Shown: in pieces, positions 24,272 through 36,088 of the stretch | How the letters are laid out: the number at the start of each line of letters is the position of its first letter | How positions within the stretch are numbered: position 1 is the first letter of the stretch | Source: Puccinellia tenuiflora | Lineage: Eukaryota > Streptophyta > Magnoliopsida > Poales > Poaceae | Length of the DNA stretch: 64,000 bases | NCBI GenBank assembly: GCA_012064385.1 | Contig: QRDG01001525.1 | Span: 1,426,001 to 1,490,000, forward strand | Reading direction: 5' to 3' | Translations under genes and position numbers: made by a program | Notes under the pieces: generated by a model | Databases searched by the model: none | Seen by the model: the letters and a program-made list of their open reading frames with translations, nothing else | Told to the model about the DNA's origin: nothing

Positions 24272-25500
24272 TCAGGGGTAGAACTTGCGCAGGTGCTGGA
24301 TGTTCCAGGGGTTGGCGACAGGGATGCCGTCCTCCGTCTCGAGCCACGCGGAGCCAGGCCTGGCGATGTGCACGACTCTGTAGGGCCCTTCCCACATTGG
24401 CGAGAGCTTGTGGAGGCCTGCCCTGGAGAGGATTCTCCTCAGGACAAGGTCTCCTACTTCGAGAGTGCGCGGGCGGATGTGGCGGCTGTGGTAGCGACGG
24501 AGGTCTTGCTGGTACCTTGCCGCTCTCAGGGCCGCATTGCGGCGGAGCCCTTCAAGCAGCAACAGGTCGTTGTTGCGGAGTTCATCCAGCTCAGTCTCCT
24601 TGAAGGCCAAGACTCGTGGAGAGCCATGAGTGATCTCGCTGGGGAGAACGGCTTCAGCGCCATAGACGAGGGAGAACGGCGTCTCACCAGTTGGCTTTGT
24701 TGGCGTGGTGCGGATGGACCAGAGCACCGAGGGGAGCTCATCGATCCAGTGCTTGCTGCTGGCCTTGAGGCGGGTGAAGCTTCTCGTCTTGAGGCCCTTG
24801 AGCACCTCAGCATTGGCTCGCTCGGCCTGCCCGTTGCTTCGTGGGTGAGCCACCGAGACGTAGCAGATTTGGGCGCCGAGGCTGCCGCAGTAGGACTTGA
24901 AGGCGCCGCTGATGAATTGTGAGCCGTTGTCGGTAATGATGCGGTCGGGCACGCCAAAGCGGCAGACCAAGCCCCTGATGAACTTCACCGCTGATTTCGC
25001 CGGGATGGTGCGCACGGGTTCCACCTCAGGCCACTTGGTGAATTTGTCGATGGCGACGTAGAGGTAGCGGTAGCCCCCGAGCGCTCGCGGGAAGGGTCCC
25101 AGCAGGTCCAGCCCCTAGACCGCGAACGGCCAGGAGAGCGGGATCGTTTGGAGTCCTTGCGCGGGCTGGTAGATTTGCTTGGCATGGAATTGGCAGGCGT
25201 CGCAGGATTGGACGATTTCGGCTGCATCTTGAAGCACTGAAGGCCAGTAGATGCCACTCCGGAAGACCTTGCCTGCAAGGGTGCACGAGGATGAATGGTG
25301 GCCGCACTCTCCGCTGTGGATGTCGTTGATGAGCTGGCGGCCTTCCTTGGCAGGGACGCACCGCAACGCAACCCCATTGGGGCGCTTACGGTATTGGTCT
25401 CCATCGTGGAGGCAGTAGGACTTGGCCTGGCGAGCAACCCTCTCGGCCTCTGCATCGTCTTCGGGGAGGACTCGGTCTTGCAAGTAGCTCTTGATCTCGT
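24272..25500 (-). pseudogene. Element D integrase
   Basis: Minus strand. Zinc module HSGECGHHSS..CDACQ (about 25330-25195), then a TAG (TGG in the ancestor) after ..SWPFAV at 25115-25117, then the DDE core: Asp in the VAIDKFTKW stretch, Asp in IITDNGSQF, Glu in NGQAERAN, and a long C-terminal domain ending at the stop at 24272. The reading frame is otherwise intact, so only one nonsense change breaks the integrase itself. Confidence 0.88.
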
Positions 25501-27060
25501 CGATCCAACCAGTGTCTTGGCGTACCAGGGTCATCAGCAAGCGATCGCCTGAAGGCAGCCCGCAGTTTGGTGCTCCACTTGATGGGGCTGGTGGGACCCT
25601 TGTGGTGTCAAACTCCAGCTCGAAGGGTTGCAACTCGATGCCCCAGCTTGCGACGCGATCTGTCGCGTTTGGGTTGCGCAGGACTTGCTCCAGGGGGTAT
25701 GAGGTGACCACCTTGATGGGGTGACCCTGGAAGTAGTGGCGCAGCTTCCTGGAGGCGATGAGGAGCGCGAAGAGGAGCTTTTGCTGCATGGGGTAGCGCT
25801 CGCGAGTGTCCCGCAGCATTGTGCTGACGAAGTACACGGGATGCTCGACGAGGGTGGTTGTTGGTGTGGCAGCGGTTGGCTCCTCTTGAGGCTCGGTGGA
25901 GTCCTTGTCGAGGCTTTCTTGAGGCCCCACTTGTAGAGGCTCGGCAGGAAACTGGATGCTTGACGAGGCTGCTTCCTTGTCGTGGAGTTCTGGGCTTGGC
26001 AAGGCGGGGCTCTGCTTGGCGAGGACTGGTTCTTCCCTTTCAGCCACCAAGACCGCGCTTGCCGTCTGAGGAGTGGCTGCAAGATACAGCTTCAGAGGCT
26101 CGCGAGGGCGTGGGGCAACCATGATGGGTGGGCTAGCCAGATATTTCTTCAGGTCCTCGAAGGCCTTTGCCGCTTCAGGGGTCCACTTGAAAGGACCGGA
26201 CGTCTTCATGATCTTGAAAAATGGCAGCGCCCTCTCGCCGAACTTGGAGATGAACCGGCCAAGGCTGGCCATACATCCCGCTAAGCGCTGCATGTCTTTG
26301 AGGCGACGAGGAGGCTGCATCTGCTCTATGGCCTTTATCCTGTCGGGGTTTGCTTCGATACCGCGATGAGACACTAGGAACCCGAGGAGCTTGCCTGAAG
26401 GGACCCCGAAGACGCGCTTGGCGGGGTTCAGCTTGATGTTTACCTTGCGCAGGTTGGCAAAGGTCTCCTCGAGGTCCTGGATGAGCGTGTCCTTCTCGCG
26501 AGTCTTGACCATGATGTCGTCGACGTAGGCCTCTGCATTCCTTCCCATCTGAGCCCCCAAGGCGATCCTCATGAGGCGCTGGAAAGTGGCGCCGGCATTT
26601 TTCAGGCCGAAGGGCATGCAGACGTAGCAAAACACACCACAAGGGGTGAGAAATGCTTTCTTCTCCTCGTCCTCCTTCGCCATCTTGATCTGGTGATAGC
26701 CTGAGAAGGCATCGAGAAACAGAGGAGTGCGCAGCCGGCGGTGGAGTCCACAATCTGGTCGATCCTCGGGAGGGGATAGGGGTCCTTGGGGCAGGCTTTG
26801 TTGAGGTCGGTGAAGTCGATGCAGAGGCGGCTTCCTCCGGTGTGCTTGGGGACGACCACACCGTTGGCGAGCCAAGTGGGATGGACCACTTCCTTGATGA
26901 TACTGGATTTCTTCAGCTTTTCTACCTCTTGGACGATGAAATCTTGCTTCTCTGGCGCCTGGCGCCGCGCCTTTTGCTTCACGGGGCATGCGTTTGGACA
27001 CACGGCTAAGTGGTGCTCGATCACCTCCCTCGGTACTCCGGACATATCTGACGGTGTCCA
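25501..27060 (-). pseudogene. Element D reverse transcriptase and first RNase H; second RNase H missing
   Basis: The RT begins in one frame (VPREVIEHHL.., KHTGGSRLCIDFTDLNKACP) and shifts frame near 26735 into FLDAFSGYHQIKM. The catalytic AYVDDIMV is intact. The degenerate first RNase H (YPMQQKLLFALLIASRKLRHYF) is followed at once by PPAPSSGAPNCG, the linker that normally follows the archaeal-type second RNase H in Tat elements. No aRH with its DGS and DSQL motifs is present. I infer a deletion of that domain near 25580. Confidence 0.82.
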
Positions 27061-27108
27061 AGCGAATATGTCAGAGTTTGCCCTGAGGAAGGCGACGAGC
27101 GCGCTTTC

Positions 27109-27894
27109 CTATTTGGGAGGTAGGTTGGCACCGATGGTGACGCTAGCCCCCGAGCCGTTTGCCTCAAGAGGCACTTGCTTCGTCGCGGCCTTCTCCTGAG
27201 AGAACAGCTGCTTCTTCTTCGCGGGGGGCCTCGGGAGGGGTTCCTCATCCTCATCAGCGGGTGACGCCACCGCGGCAGCCTTGTAGGCCGCTTGCGCAGC
27301 GTACAGGGCGTCTGAGACCATGCCGCGGATGACGATGGTGCCACCCGAGCCAGGAAGCTTGACGAGGTTGTAGGCGTGGTGGGTCACCGCCATGAACTTG
27401 GCGAGGGCGGGGTAGCCGAGGATGGCGTTGTAGGGCAGGCCGATGTGCGCGACGTCGAAGTCGATCAGCTCGGTGCGGTAGTTGGCCTGCGTGCCGAAAG
27501 TGACCGCGAGCCTCACTTGCCCCAAAGGAGTCGTGAGGCCCTCCATCACCCCCGAGAACGGCCTGGTGGGCATGAGCCGCTCGTAGGGCACCTGCAGCTT
27601 CTCGAATGTCTCGACAGAGATGACGTTGAGGCCGGCACCCCCATCAATGAGCGTCTTAGAGACGGCGATGTTGTTGATGGTGGGGGTGCAGACCAGCGGG
27701 ATGGTGCCAACAGTTGAGGTGGACTTGGGGTGGTCGCTGGAGTCGAAAGTGATGGGGAACTGGGACCACTTGAGGGGCCTGGAGGCCTCAACCCCGGGAA
27801 GGGCTGCCGCAACCTCGCGAGCGAGTTGCTTGAAGTGGCGGTTGGAGCGGGGGGCCTGAGCCCCGCCGAGGATGCAGGTGGCCCCGTGAGGCAC
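27109..27894 (-). pseudogene. Element D protease, inner copy
   Basis: Contains IDGGAGLNVIS, a retropepsin motif with GG instead of TG, and NAILGYPALAKF. A TAG stop follows ..ANLPPK before RT. It overlaps in another frame with the gag C-terminal sequence and is nearly identical to the outer copy at 30427-31212. Confidence 0.82.
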
Positions 27895-29483
27895 CTGGTA
27901 GCCCTCAGGAGTCTCGGCAGGGAGGTTGTCGTTCGCGGGCTGGACGGCGTTGGCCTGAGGGTTCTGCTGGTACTTGTTGTCATAGTTGTTGTTGTTCCAG
28001 CGTCGCCCCCGCGGCCGCCACGGCCACCGCCGCGGCCACCGCGGCCTTGCTCCCGCTCGCGCGCCTCGCGAGCCTCGCGAAGCCTCTTGAGGTCGTAGCA
28101 GTCCTCGGTGGCGTGGGAATGCCTGTTGTGGTAGATGCAGAAAGGGCGATCATCTTTCTTCTCAGACCCCGCGGCTGGAGTGGCAGCGCGAGGCTGCTTG
28201 GCGTCAGGCTCAGCCACGAGGACCGAAGTGGTCTTGCGCTCCTCGGTGGATTTCTTCTTCTTGGAGCCCTCGGCAGGGTCCCCTGGCTCGTTCTTGACGA
28301 ACAAGCGGCCCTCCTCAGCCTTGGCGCACTTGTTCGCCAAGTCGAAGAGCTTGACGACGGTGGTGATCTTGTCGTGGATGCCAAGCTTCTCGAGCATCCG
28401 TACGTCCGTGACTCCAGCCTGGAAGGCCGAAATGACCTGCGCGTCAGTGGCGTTGGGGATCTTGTTGCGCACCTGGCTGAAACGCTAGATGTACTTGCGG
28501 AGGGTCTCGCCAGGCTTCTGGCGTACGGCGCGGAGGTCGTTGTACGTGAGGCCGCGCTCGTACGTGCCCTTGAAGTTGGCAACGAAGCACCGGCAGAGCT
28601 GCTCCCAGGTGTTGATGGACTCGGCGGGGAGGTTCGTGAGCCACAAGGACGCGGAGTCCTTGAGGGCCATGGGGAACCAGTTTGCCATGACTCTGTCGTC
28701 GCCCCCGGCGGCCTGGATGGCCAGAGTGTAGAGCTGCAGGAACTTGACCGGCCAGACGACGCGGCGGAGGCTGCGAGTGAACGCGGCCATCGTGCCGTAG
28801 GTGACCGGGCCGTTGGCGAGGGTGGCGCGGAGGTGGCGCCCAGCGTTGGCGACGTCCTGGACGGCGCGGTTGTGGCGGTTCTGCCCGCGCTCGATGCTCA
28901 CGCGAGCGTCCTCGGGGGCTCGCTGCACGATTTGGCAGTCGTGCGGCGACGACGCGTGCGACACAACGCGGCCGTCGCGAGGAGGAGCCCCTGCTGGAGC
29001 AGGTTGCGGTGGAGCTGGAGCGGGCGCGGGATGAAGAGGAGGTGCGGGAGGTGCGCCGTGCGCTACGTCCCCCACTAGCGCAGAGGGAACCAGCGAATGA
29101 GACGGTGCAGGAGCGGCGACGCGAGCGGCGCCGACGAGCTCGGAGAGGCGGTTGAGCCAGGCTTCTTGGGCCTCCGGCGTGGGACGGTACTGCAGCATCT
29201 CCTACGCCATGAGAAGCGCAGTTGCCGGGCAGGGCGCAGGGCGGCCCAGCGAGGAAGCAGCACGGTCCTGCGACGGGTGCAGAGAGGAAGCTTCTTCTTC
29301 GCCGAGGTCGTCCTCAGCGTGGTCGTCGATGTCGTCCTCTAGGTGCTCGACGCGGGGCTCGGGGTCGACACGGCGCTCCGGAGCGGCGCTCCCGCGCGGG
29401 CGGCCGCGCGGGTTGCCAGCAGGAGCGGTGGCGGCGCTGTCCGTCCGGCGAGCGAGACGTTCAGCGCGAGAAGGGCCGGCCAT
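27895..29483 (-). pseudogene. Element D gag, inner copy
   Basis: Starts MAGPSRAERLARR at 29483. Stops at about 29202 (LMA-stop-EM) and 28485 (KYI-stop-RF) interrupt a standard gag core (WPVKFLQLYTLAIQ, INTWEQLCRCFVANF, GETLRKYI). It ends with an Arg/Gly-rich, zinc-like CIYHNRHSHATEDC segment. Both stops also occur in the outer copy, so they predate the duplication. Confidence 0.82.
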
Positions 29484-29533
29484 GGCGGTGTCGAGGTTGA
29501 AGATGCGCCTCTGCCCCTACCTGGCGCGCCAAA

Positions 29534-30146
29534 TGTCGGAGAGCTGTCCCAGGAACTGGGTGTGTCTCACAAGGTATCGAGTAAGGGGCTGAACACGGAA
29601 TCAAACAACCTCAACGTGCCACGGCGACGGTGCTCGCTGAGATCGCTGCGGGACGGCACTGCAGAGATGAACACACAGAGTTTACCCAGGTTTAGGGACC
29701 TCTTTGGGAGGTAAAACCCCTACGTCCTGCCTTGGTTGTATTGCACTGCTTGGAGAGGTCACAGTACAAAGAGAGCTTGGCGAGCTCGAGGTGGCTAACA
29801 ATGGCTAACCCTAGATCTGGAGCTTGGGAACTCTGGAACCCTAGCAACTCTGAATCTTGGAACCCTTTGCCCGAACGTGCTCCCCCTCCTTTTATTGGAG
29901 TCTTGGACCTCTTCCCCCAAATATCTTGGCGGGAAGGGTTACCACATGGCGACGAAGGAGGAGGCAGGGTGCACGATAAAGGTGGAGTCCATGGACGCGG
30001 TCCATGGCAGGGAGCGGCGTCACCAAAGCTGGAAAAGCCACCGTCCATCCTGGACGATGGGCTGGCGCTGCTGAGGTGGGAGGTGTCCCACGGTGACGTC
30101 GCCCTTGGAGCGTAGCTGCAGACGGTCCCCTTATCACCAAAGAGGC
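29534..30146 (-). repeat. Partial LTR inside element D
   Basis: Matches 613 bp of the element D LTR from TGTCGGAG onwards and stops at AGAGGC (about 30141-30147), where it jumps into the middle of RT. A PBS-like CTGGCGCGCCAAA lies on its left, exactly as at the true 5' LTR. Confidence 0.92.
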
Positions 30147-30426
30147 GGCTTCCTCCGGTGTGCTTGGGGACGACCACACCGTTGGCGAGCCAAGTGGGAT
30201 GGACCACTTCCTTGATGATACTGGATTTCTTCAGCTTTTCTACCTCTTGGACGATGAAATCTTGCTTCTCTGGCGCCTGGCGCCGCGCCTTTTGCTTCAC
30301 GGGGCATGCGTTTGGACACACGGCTAAGTGGTGCTCGATCACCTCCCTCGGTACTCCGGACATATCTGACGGTGTCCAAGCGAATATGTCAGAGTTTGCC
30401 CTGAGGAAGGCGACGAGCGCGCTTTC
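30147..30426 (-). pseudogene. Element D RT start, outer copy (fused to LTR)
   Basis: The RT N-terminal block up to KHTGGSR is followed directly by LTR sequence, so the protein reads out of RT into LTR-derived residues. This is a dead fragment created by the duplication. Confidence 0.85.
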
Positions 30427-31212
30427 CTATTTGGGAGGCAGGTTGGCGCCGATGGTGACGCTAGCCCCCGAGCCGTTTGCCTCAAGAGGCACTTGCTTCG
30501 TCGCGGCCTTCTCCTGAGAGAACAGCTGCTTCTTCTTCGCGGGGGGCCTCGGGAGGGGTTCCTCATCCTCATCAGCGGGTGACGCCACCGCGGCAGCCTT
30601 GTAGGCCGCTTGCGCAGCGTACAGGGCGTCTGAGACCATGCCGCGGATGACGATGGTGCCACCCGAGCCAGGAAGCTTGACGAGGTTGTAGGCGTGGTGG
30701 GTCACCGCCATGAACTTGGCGAGGGCGGGATAGCCGAGGATGGCGTTGTAGGGCAGGCCGATGTGCGCGACGTCGAAGTCGATCAGCTCGGTGCGGTAGT
30801 TGGCCTGCGTGCCGAAAGTGACCGCGAGCCTCACTTGCCCCAAAGGAGTCGTGAGGCCCTCCATCACCCCCGAGAACGGCCTGGTGGGCATGAGCCGCTC
30901 GTAGGGCACCTGCAGCTTCTCGAATGTCTCGACAGAGATGACGTTGAGGCCGGCACCCCCATCAATGAGCGTCTTAGAGACGGCGATGTTGTTGATGGTG
31001 GGGGTGCAGACCAGCGGGATGGTGCCAACAGTCGAGGTGGACTTGGGGTGGTCGCTGGAGTCAAAAGTGATGGGGAACTGGGACCACTTGAGGGGCCTGG
31101 AGGCCTCAACCCCGGGAAGGGCTGCCGCAACCTCGCGAGCGAGTTGCTTGAAGTGGCGGTTGGAGCGGGGGGCCTGAGCCCCGCCGAGGATGCAGGTGGC
31201 CCCGTGAGGCAC
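30427..31212 (-). pseudogene. Element D protease, outer copy
   Basis: Same sequence features as the inner copy (IDGGAG motif, TAG after ..NLPPK). Differs at a handful of bases. Confidence 0.82.
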
Positions 31213-32789
31213 CTGGTAGCCCTCAGGAGTCTCGGCAGGGAGGTTGTCGTTCGCGGGCTGGACGGCGTTGGCCTGAGGGTTCTGCTGGTACTTGTTGTCA
31301 TAGTTGTTGTTGTTCCAGCGTCGCCCCCGCGGCCGCCACGGCCACCGCGGCCTTGCTCCCGCTCGCGCGCCTCGCGAGCCTCGCGAAGCCTCTTGAGGTC
31401 GTAGCAGTCCTCGGTGGCGTGGGAATGCCTGTTGTGGTAGATGCAGAAAGGGCGATCATCTTTCTTCTCAGACCCCGCGGCTGGAGTGGCAGCGCGAGGC
31501 TGCTTGGCGTCAGGCTCAGCCACGAGGACCGCAGTGGTCTTGCGCTCCTCGGTGGATTTCTTCTTCTTGGAGCCCTCGGCAGGGTCCCCTGGCTCGTTCT
31601 TGACGAACAAGCGGCCCTCCTCAGCCTTGGTGCACTTGTTCACCAAGTCGAAGAGCTTGACGACGGTGGTGATCTTGTCATGGATGCCAAGCTTCTCGAG
31701 CATCCGTACGTCCGTGACTCCAGCCTGGAAGGCCGAAATGACCTGCGCGTCGGTGGCGTTGGGGATCTTGTTGCGCACCTGGCTGAAACGCTAGATGTAC
31801 TTGCGGAGGGTCTCGCCAGGCTTCTGGCGTACGGCGCGGAGGTCGTTGTACGTGAGGCCGCGCTCGTACGTGCCCTTGAAGTTGGCAACGAAGCACCGGC
31901 AGAGCTGCTCCCAGGTGTTGATGGACTCGGCGGGGAGGTTCGTGAGCCACAAGGACGCGGAGTCCTTGAGGGCCATGGGGAACCAGTTTGCCATTACTCT
32001 GTCCTCGCCCCCGGCGGCCTGGATGGCCAGAGTGTAGAGCTGCAGGAACTTGACCGGCCAGACGACGCGGCGGAGGCTGCGAGTGAACGCGGCCGTCGTG
32101 CCGTAGGTGACCGGGCCGTTGGCGAGGGTGGCGCGGAGGTGGCGCCCAGCGTTGGCGACGTCCTGGACGGCGCGGTTGTGGCGGTTCTGCCCGCGCTCGA
32201 TGCTCACGCGAGCGTCCTCGGGGGCTCGCTGCACGATTTGGCAGTCGTGCGGCGACGACGCGTGCGACACAACGCGGCCGTCGCGAGGAGGAGCCCCTGC
32301 TAGAGCAGGTTGCGGTGGAGCTGGAGCGGGCGCGGGATGAAGAGGAGGTGCGGGAGGTGCGCCGTGCGCTACGTCCCCCACTAGCGCAGAGGGAACCAGC
32401 GAACGAGACGGTGCAGGAGCGGCGACGCGAGCGGCGCCGACGAGCTCGGAGAGGCGGTTGAGCCAGGCTTCTTGGGCCTCCGGTGTGGGACGGTACTGCA
32501 GCATCTCCTACGCCATGAGAAGCGCAGTTGCCGGGCAGGGCGCAGGGCGGCCCAGCGAGGAAGCAGCACGGTCCTGCGACGGGTGCAGAGAGGAAGCTTC
32601 TTCTTCGCCGAGGTCGTGCTCAGCGTGGTCGTCGATGTCGTCCTCTAGGTGCTCGACGCGGGGCTCGTGGTCGACGCGGCGCTCCGGAGCGGCGCTCCCG
32701 CGCGGGCGGCCGCGCGGGTTGCCAGCAGGAGCGGTGGCGGCGCTGTCCGTCCGGCGAGCGAGACGTTCGGCGCGAGAAGGGCCGGCCAT
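31213..32789 (-). pseudogene. Element D gag, outer copy
   Basis: Starts MAGPSRAER at 32789. Stops at about 32508 and 31791 are shared with the inner copy. The Gly/Arg-rich tail is 4 residues shorter. This copy sits directly after the true PBS and would be the one translated first. Confidence 0.82.
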
Positions 32790-32825
32790 GGCGGTGTCGA
32801 GGTTGAAGATGCGCCTCTGCCCCTA

Positions 32826-32839
32826 CCTGGCGCGCCAAA
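32826..32839 (-). promoter_or_regulatory. Element D primer binding site
   Basis: On the minus strand TTTGGCGCGCCAGG sits directly next to the 5' LTR. The same block is repeated at about 29520-29533 next to the partial LTR. The tRNA was not assigned. Confidence 0.6.
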
Positions 32840-33885
32840 TGTCGGAGAGCTGTCCCAGGAACTGGGTGTGTCTCACAAGGTATCGAGTAAGGGGCTGAAC
32901 ACGGAATCAAACAACCTCAATGTGCCACGGTGACGGTGCTCGCTGAGATCGCTGCGGGACGGCACTGCAGAGATGAACACACAGAGTTTACCCAGGTTTA
33001 GGGACCTCTTTGGGAGGCAAAACCCCTACGTCCTGCCTTGGTTGTATTGCACTGCTTGGAGAGGTCACAGTACAAAGAGAGCTTGGTGAGCTCGAGGTGG
33101 CTAACAATGGCTAACCCTAGATCTGGAGCTTGGGAACTCTGGAACCCTAGCAACTCTGAATCTTGGAACCCTTTGCCCGAACGTGCTCCCCCTCCTTTTA
33201 TTGGAGTCTTGGACCTCTTCCCCCAAATATCTTGGCGGGAAGGGTTACCACATGGCGACGAAGGAGGAGGCAGGGTGCACGATAAAGGTGGAGTCCATGG
33301 ACGCGGTCCATGGCAGGGAGCGGCGTCACCAAAGCTGGAAAAGCCACCGTCCATCCTGGACGATGGGCTGGCGCTGCTGAGGTGGGAGGTGTCCCACGGT
33401 GACGTCGCCCTTGGAGCGTAGCTGCAGACGGTCCCCTTATCACCAAAGAGGCAAGTCTCGTTGTCCGCTTTGCTTGGTGCTGCTTTGTTGACTGCTTTAT
33501 ACATGAGAACGGCAACTGTGGCGTCGTCGTCACCGCGCGCAGACGCGCGCGTCACTCTGCACATGGGCGCAGAGCCCATGTCCGCTCTGCCGCGGGTGCA
33601 GAGCTGGCTTCGTGAGGAAGGAACCCCATGAGGCTGGAGGCCTCGCCGAGCCCCTTTGGCTTGGTCCTTAGCAGAATCGATGGCAGCATCCGTGGTGTCT
33701 TCTCGAGGAGAGGTGGTCCCTCGCCGAGGAAAAACCCTCGACGAGGAGGACAGGTCCCTCGCGAGGAGAAACCCTTGCGAGGCTCGCCAGGCTTGGAGAG
33801 CCTGGTCCTTAGCGAAATCTTCTGAAGAAATGTTGTGGGCCCTGGCAGGCCGGCCCGTGGTACCCTGGTTTCCACTGTGCCGACA
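32840..33885 (-). repeat. Element D 5' LTR
   Basis: 1046 bp, TGTCGG..CCGACA, pairing with 18032-19078. Confidence 0.93.
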
Positions 33886-33890
33886 AGTTT

Positions 33891-35221
33891 ATGAGAAGTT
33901 TTGTGTGAAGGGAGTTTTTAAGTTTTGAACGACACGGTGATGTGAGAATGGAGAAAAGCTCAAGCTGGGGGATGCCCCATGGAACCCCCCTGGAATAATT
34001 AAGAAGATTCAAGCGTCTAAGCTTGGGGATGCCCAAGGCATCCCCACTCTTAACTAACAACCTTCAGGTCGTTTCGTTGAAACTACGTTTTTATCACTTT
34101 ACATATTATGTGCTATGCTTGGAGCGTCTTTTTGCTTTCAGTTTTGTTTGTTTGTTTGCTGGTCATATGCTTGTTGGATCCTTGCTTTGTTTGTGTGGGA
34201 GAGAGACACGCTCCGCTTTTTCATTTGAATACTCATGTGCTTCGCTTATATCTTGTTGAGTATTCTTAGCTACTGTTTGTTTGCTAGTAAGCTCTCGCTT
34301 TTAGCTTTTATCTTTTTTAGAGCTGCTAGTAGTTGATTTTAAACTCAATTGTTCTTCACTTATATTTGTTAGAGAGTTGTTTTGGTTGCTTGGTTGATTT
34401 GTTAGAATGATAAAATGCTATGCATGTGATATTGGAATGAAACGAAAGCCTGCATAGTATTGTAGATCATTGTGTGGATAATTGATACTTCTCATTTGTT
34501 TTGAGATATTAAGATGAATGCTTAAACTTGCTGGTTATTTGAGTGGAATTGATTAGTAAAGAAATACTGTTAAAAACTTGAAACTGTGTGGTGTTTCGTA
34601 GTTGTTAATTCATTAAGCTAATCTTTGCATCAAAAGAATTGTTTGGTCAACATTGGAGACGATGTGGAGCTTTTATGGTTATGATTGATAAATGTCTTAT
34701 GCTACTCTGTTACCAGTTAATTTTAGATGTTTGCTTCAAATACCTTCTTTGGTAAGCCCAAAAATTCGTACTGAGTGTATGGTTCACTCGTGCATCCAAA
34801 TCCCAAAGCCAAACTATCTTGCCAGCTGAGTCCACCATATCTACCTATGCATGGTATTTCCTGCCATTCCAAGTAAATTTGTCATGTGCTATCTTTAAAA
34901 AAATTCAAAATACTCGTTTTTGTGCCTCTGTTTTTAAGCTCATGAGGGAGCAGTAGAGAGCTAGATATAACTCGTGACGAGCAAGGTCATTTCCCCCCTT
35001 TCACCCGATGTCGATGGATTACGTCTTCACTTGAATCAACCCGAGAGCAGCTTAAGCAAAATATAAATATAACTCACCATTCTCCTCCGCGCAATGAAAA
35101 TCTGAGAAATCAGCTCAAAACATTGGACAGTGGTGAAATCAAGGAGAAAGAGGAGCGTACTCGCTCCTCTAAAAACCAGCTGCTCTCACAAGTCTAAAAG
35201 CCTTGTTTGTTATGGGGGACT
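33891..35221 (+). other. Element B internal sequence between D and S
   Basis: Resumes B after the D insertion (ATGAGAAGTTTTG, as at 47687 in B2). AT-rich and non-coding. It ends at GGACT, the S target site. Confidence 0.8.
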
Positions 35222-36088
35222 TGATGTAGGGTGTTGCCCGATCTTCACGGATTTGAGGGGAAAAGAGGATGAACACGAAGAACACGGAGGTGGAAACGAA
35301 GAACACGAGGGGAAAAGGGCAAATTCGTGGGGGATAACTCGCGAAGCCTACAAGGGAGAATCACCCGGCAACAAACCCCCAACGGAGCAGCCTCCGGATC
35401 CCAAAACCCAATTCAACAACACGCTTAATGAAATCGATTTCTCTTACCGGCCGGTCCACCGATCCAATAGAATCCACAAGGGAAAGATTGGTTTGCACTA
35501 CTAGAGACACCTCAGTGAAAGAGTAGCTACAACAAGAGATTCATCATCCTCCTCGAAGGAACCCATCACGGGAAGGAGCAACGCTCAACTCTAGTTCATT
35601 CTTCTCTACCTAAAATGGAAAAGGGGAAGAGCTATTTATAGTCTAGTATAAAACGGAGATGAAAGGTGGGGGTCCGGCCTGGGGGCCGGCCTGGGCCGGC
35701 CTGGAGGCCGGCGGCGTCTGGAGGGAGCCCGGCCTGGTGGCCGGCCTGGAGGCCGGCGTCGTCTGGAGGGGTGCCAGCCTGGGCCGGCTGGGAGGCCGGC
35801 CGGCTCTGGTTGGGTGCCGGCCTGGGGGCCGGCCTAGGCCGGCTGGGAGGCTGGCCGGCTCTGGTGGGGTGCCGGCCTGGGGGCCGGCCTAGGCCGGGCT
35901 AGAGGCTGGCCTGCCTGTCTTCGTCTCCTTCTTCCTCTACTTGTCGATGACGCTTCCTTTTCCTCATCCACGCGTATGCCTTAGTTGATTGGAGTCCATG
36001 GAGTTCCTTGCCACCGTTTGGAGTCCTTGATGGCTTGTCGTATGTTGAAGCGCATGACATGGTGATGGACGTGGGTTGGGCTACATCA
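35222..36088 (-). repeat. Element S 3' LTR
   Basis: Contains GGCCGG-rich tandem sequence (about 35670-35920) and a minus-strand TATAAATAG (plus CTATTTATA, 35632-35640). Confidence 0.92.

Larger units (their letters stand above)
26829..33463 (-). repeat. Internal 3.3-kb tandem duplication in element D
   Basis: Unit 1 26829-30146 and unit 2 30147-33463 contain the same order: RT start, protease, gag, PBS, LTR part. Spacing is 3318 bp on the RT side and 3306 bp on the LTR side because of a 12-bp indel in the Gly/Arg-rich gag tail. Only scattered base changes separate the copies. Confidence 0.93.
18032..33885 (-). mobile_element. Element D: Tat-lineage Ty3/gypsy element with internal duplication
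   Basis: LTRs 18032-19078 (1047 bp) and 32840-33885 (1046 bp) begin TGTCGG and end CCGACA; TSD AGTTT lies at 18027-18031 and 33886-33890. Read on the minus strand: 5' LTR, PBS, gag, protease, start of RT, then a partial LTR, PBS, gag, protease, full RT, RNase H, integrase, spacer, antisense extra ORF, PPT, 3' LTR. The extra ORF in opposite orientation between integrase and 3' LTR is characteristic of Tat-clade elements such as Grande. A block of about 3.3 kb is duplicated. All coding regions carry stops. Confidence 0.93.
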
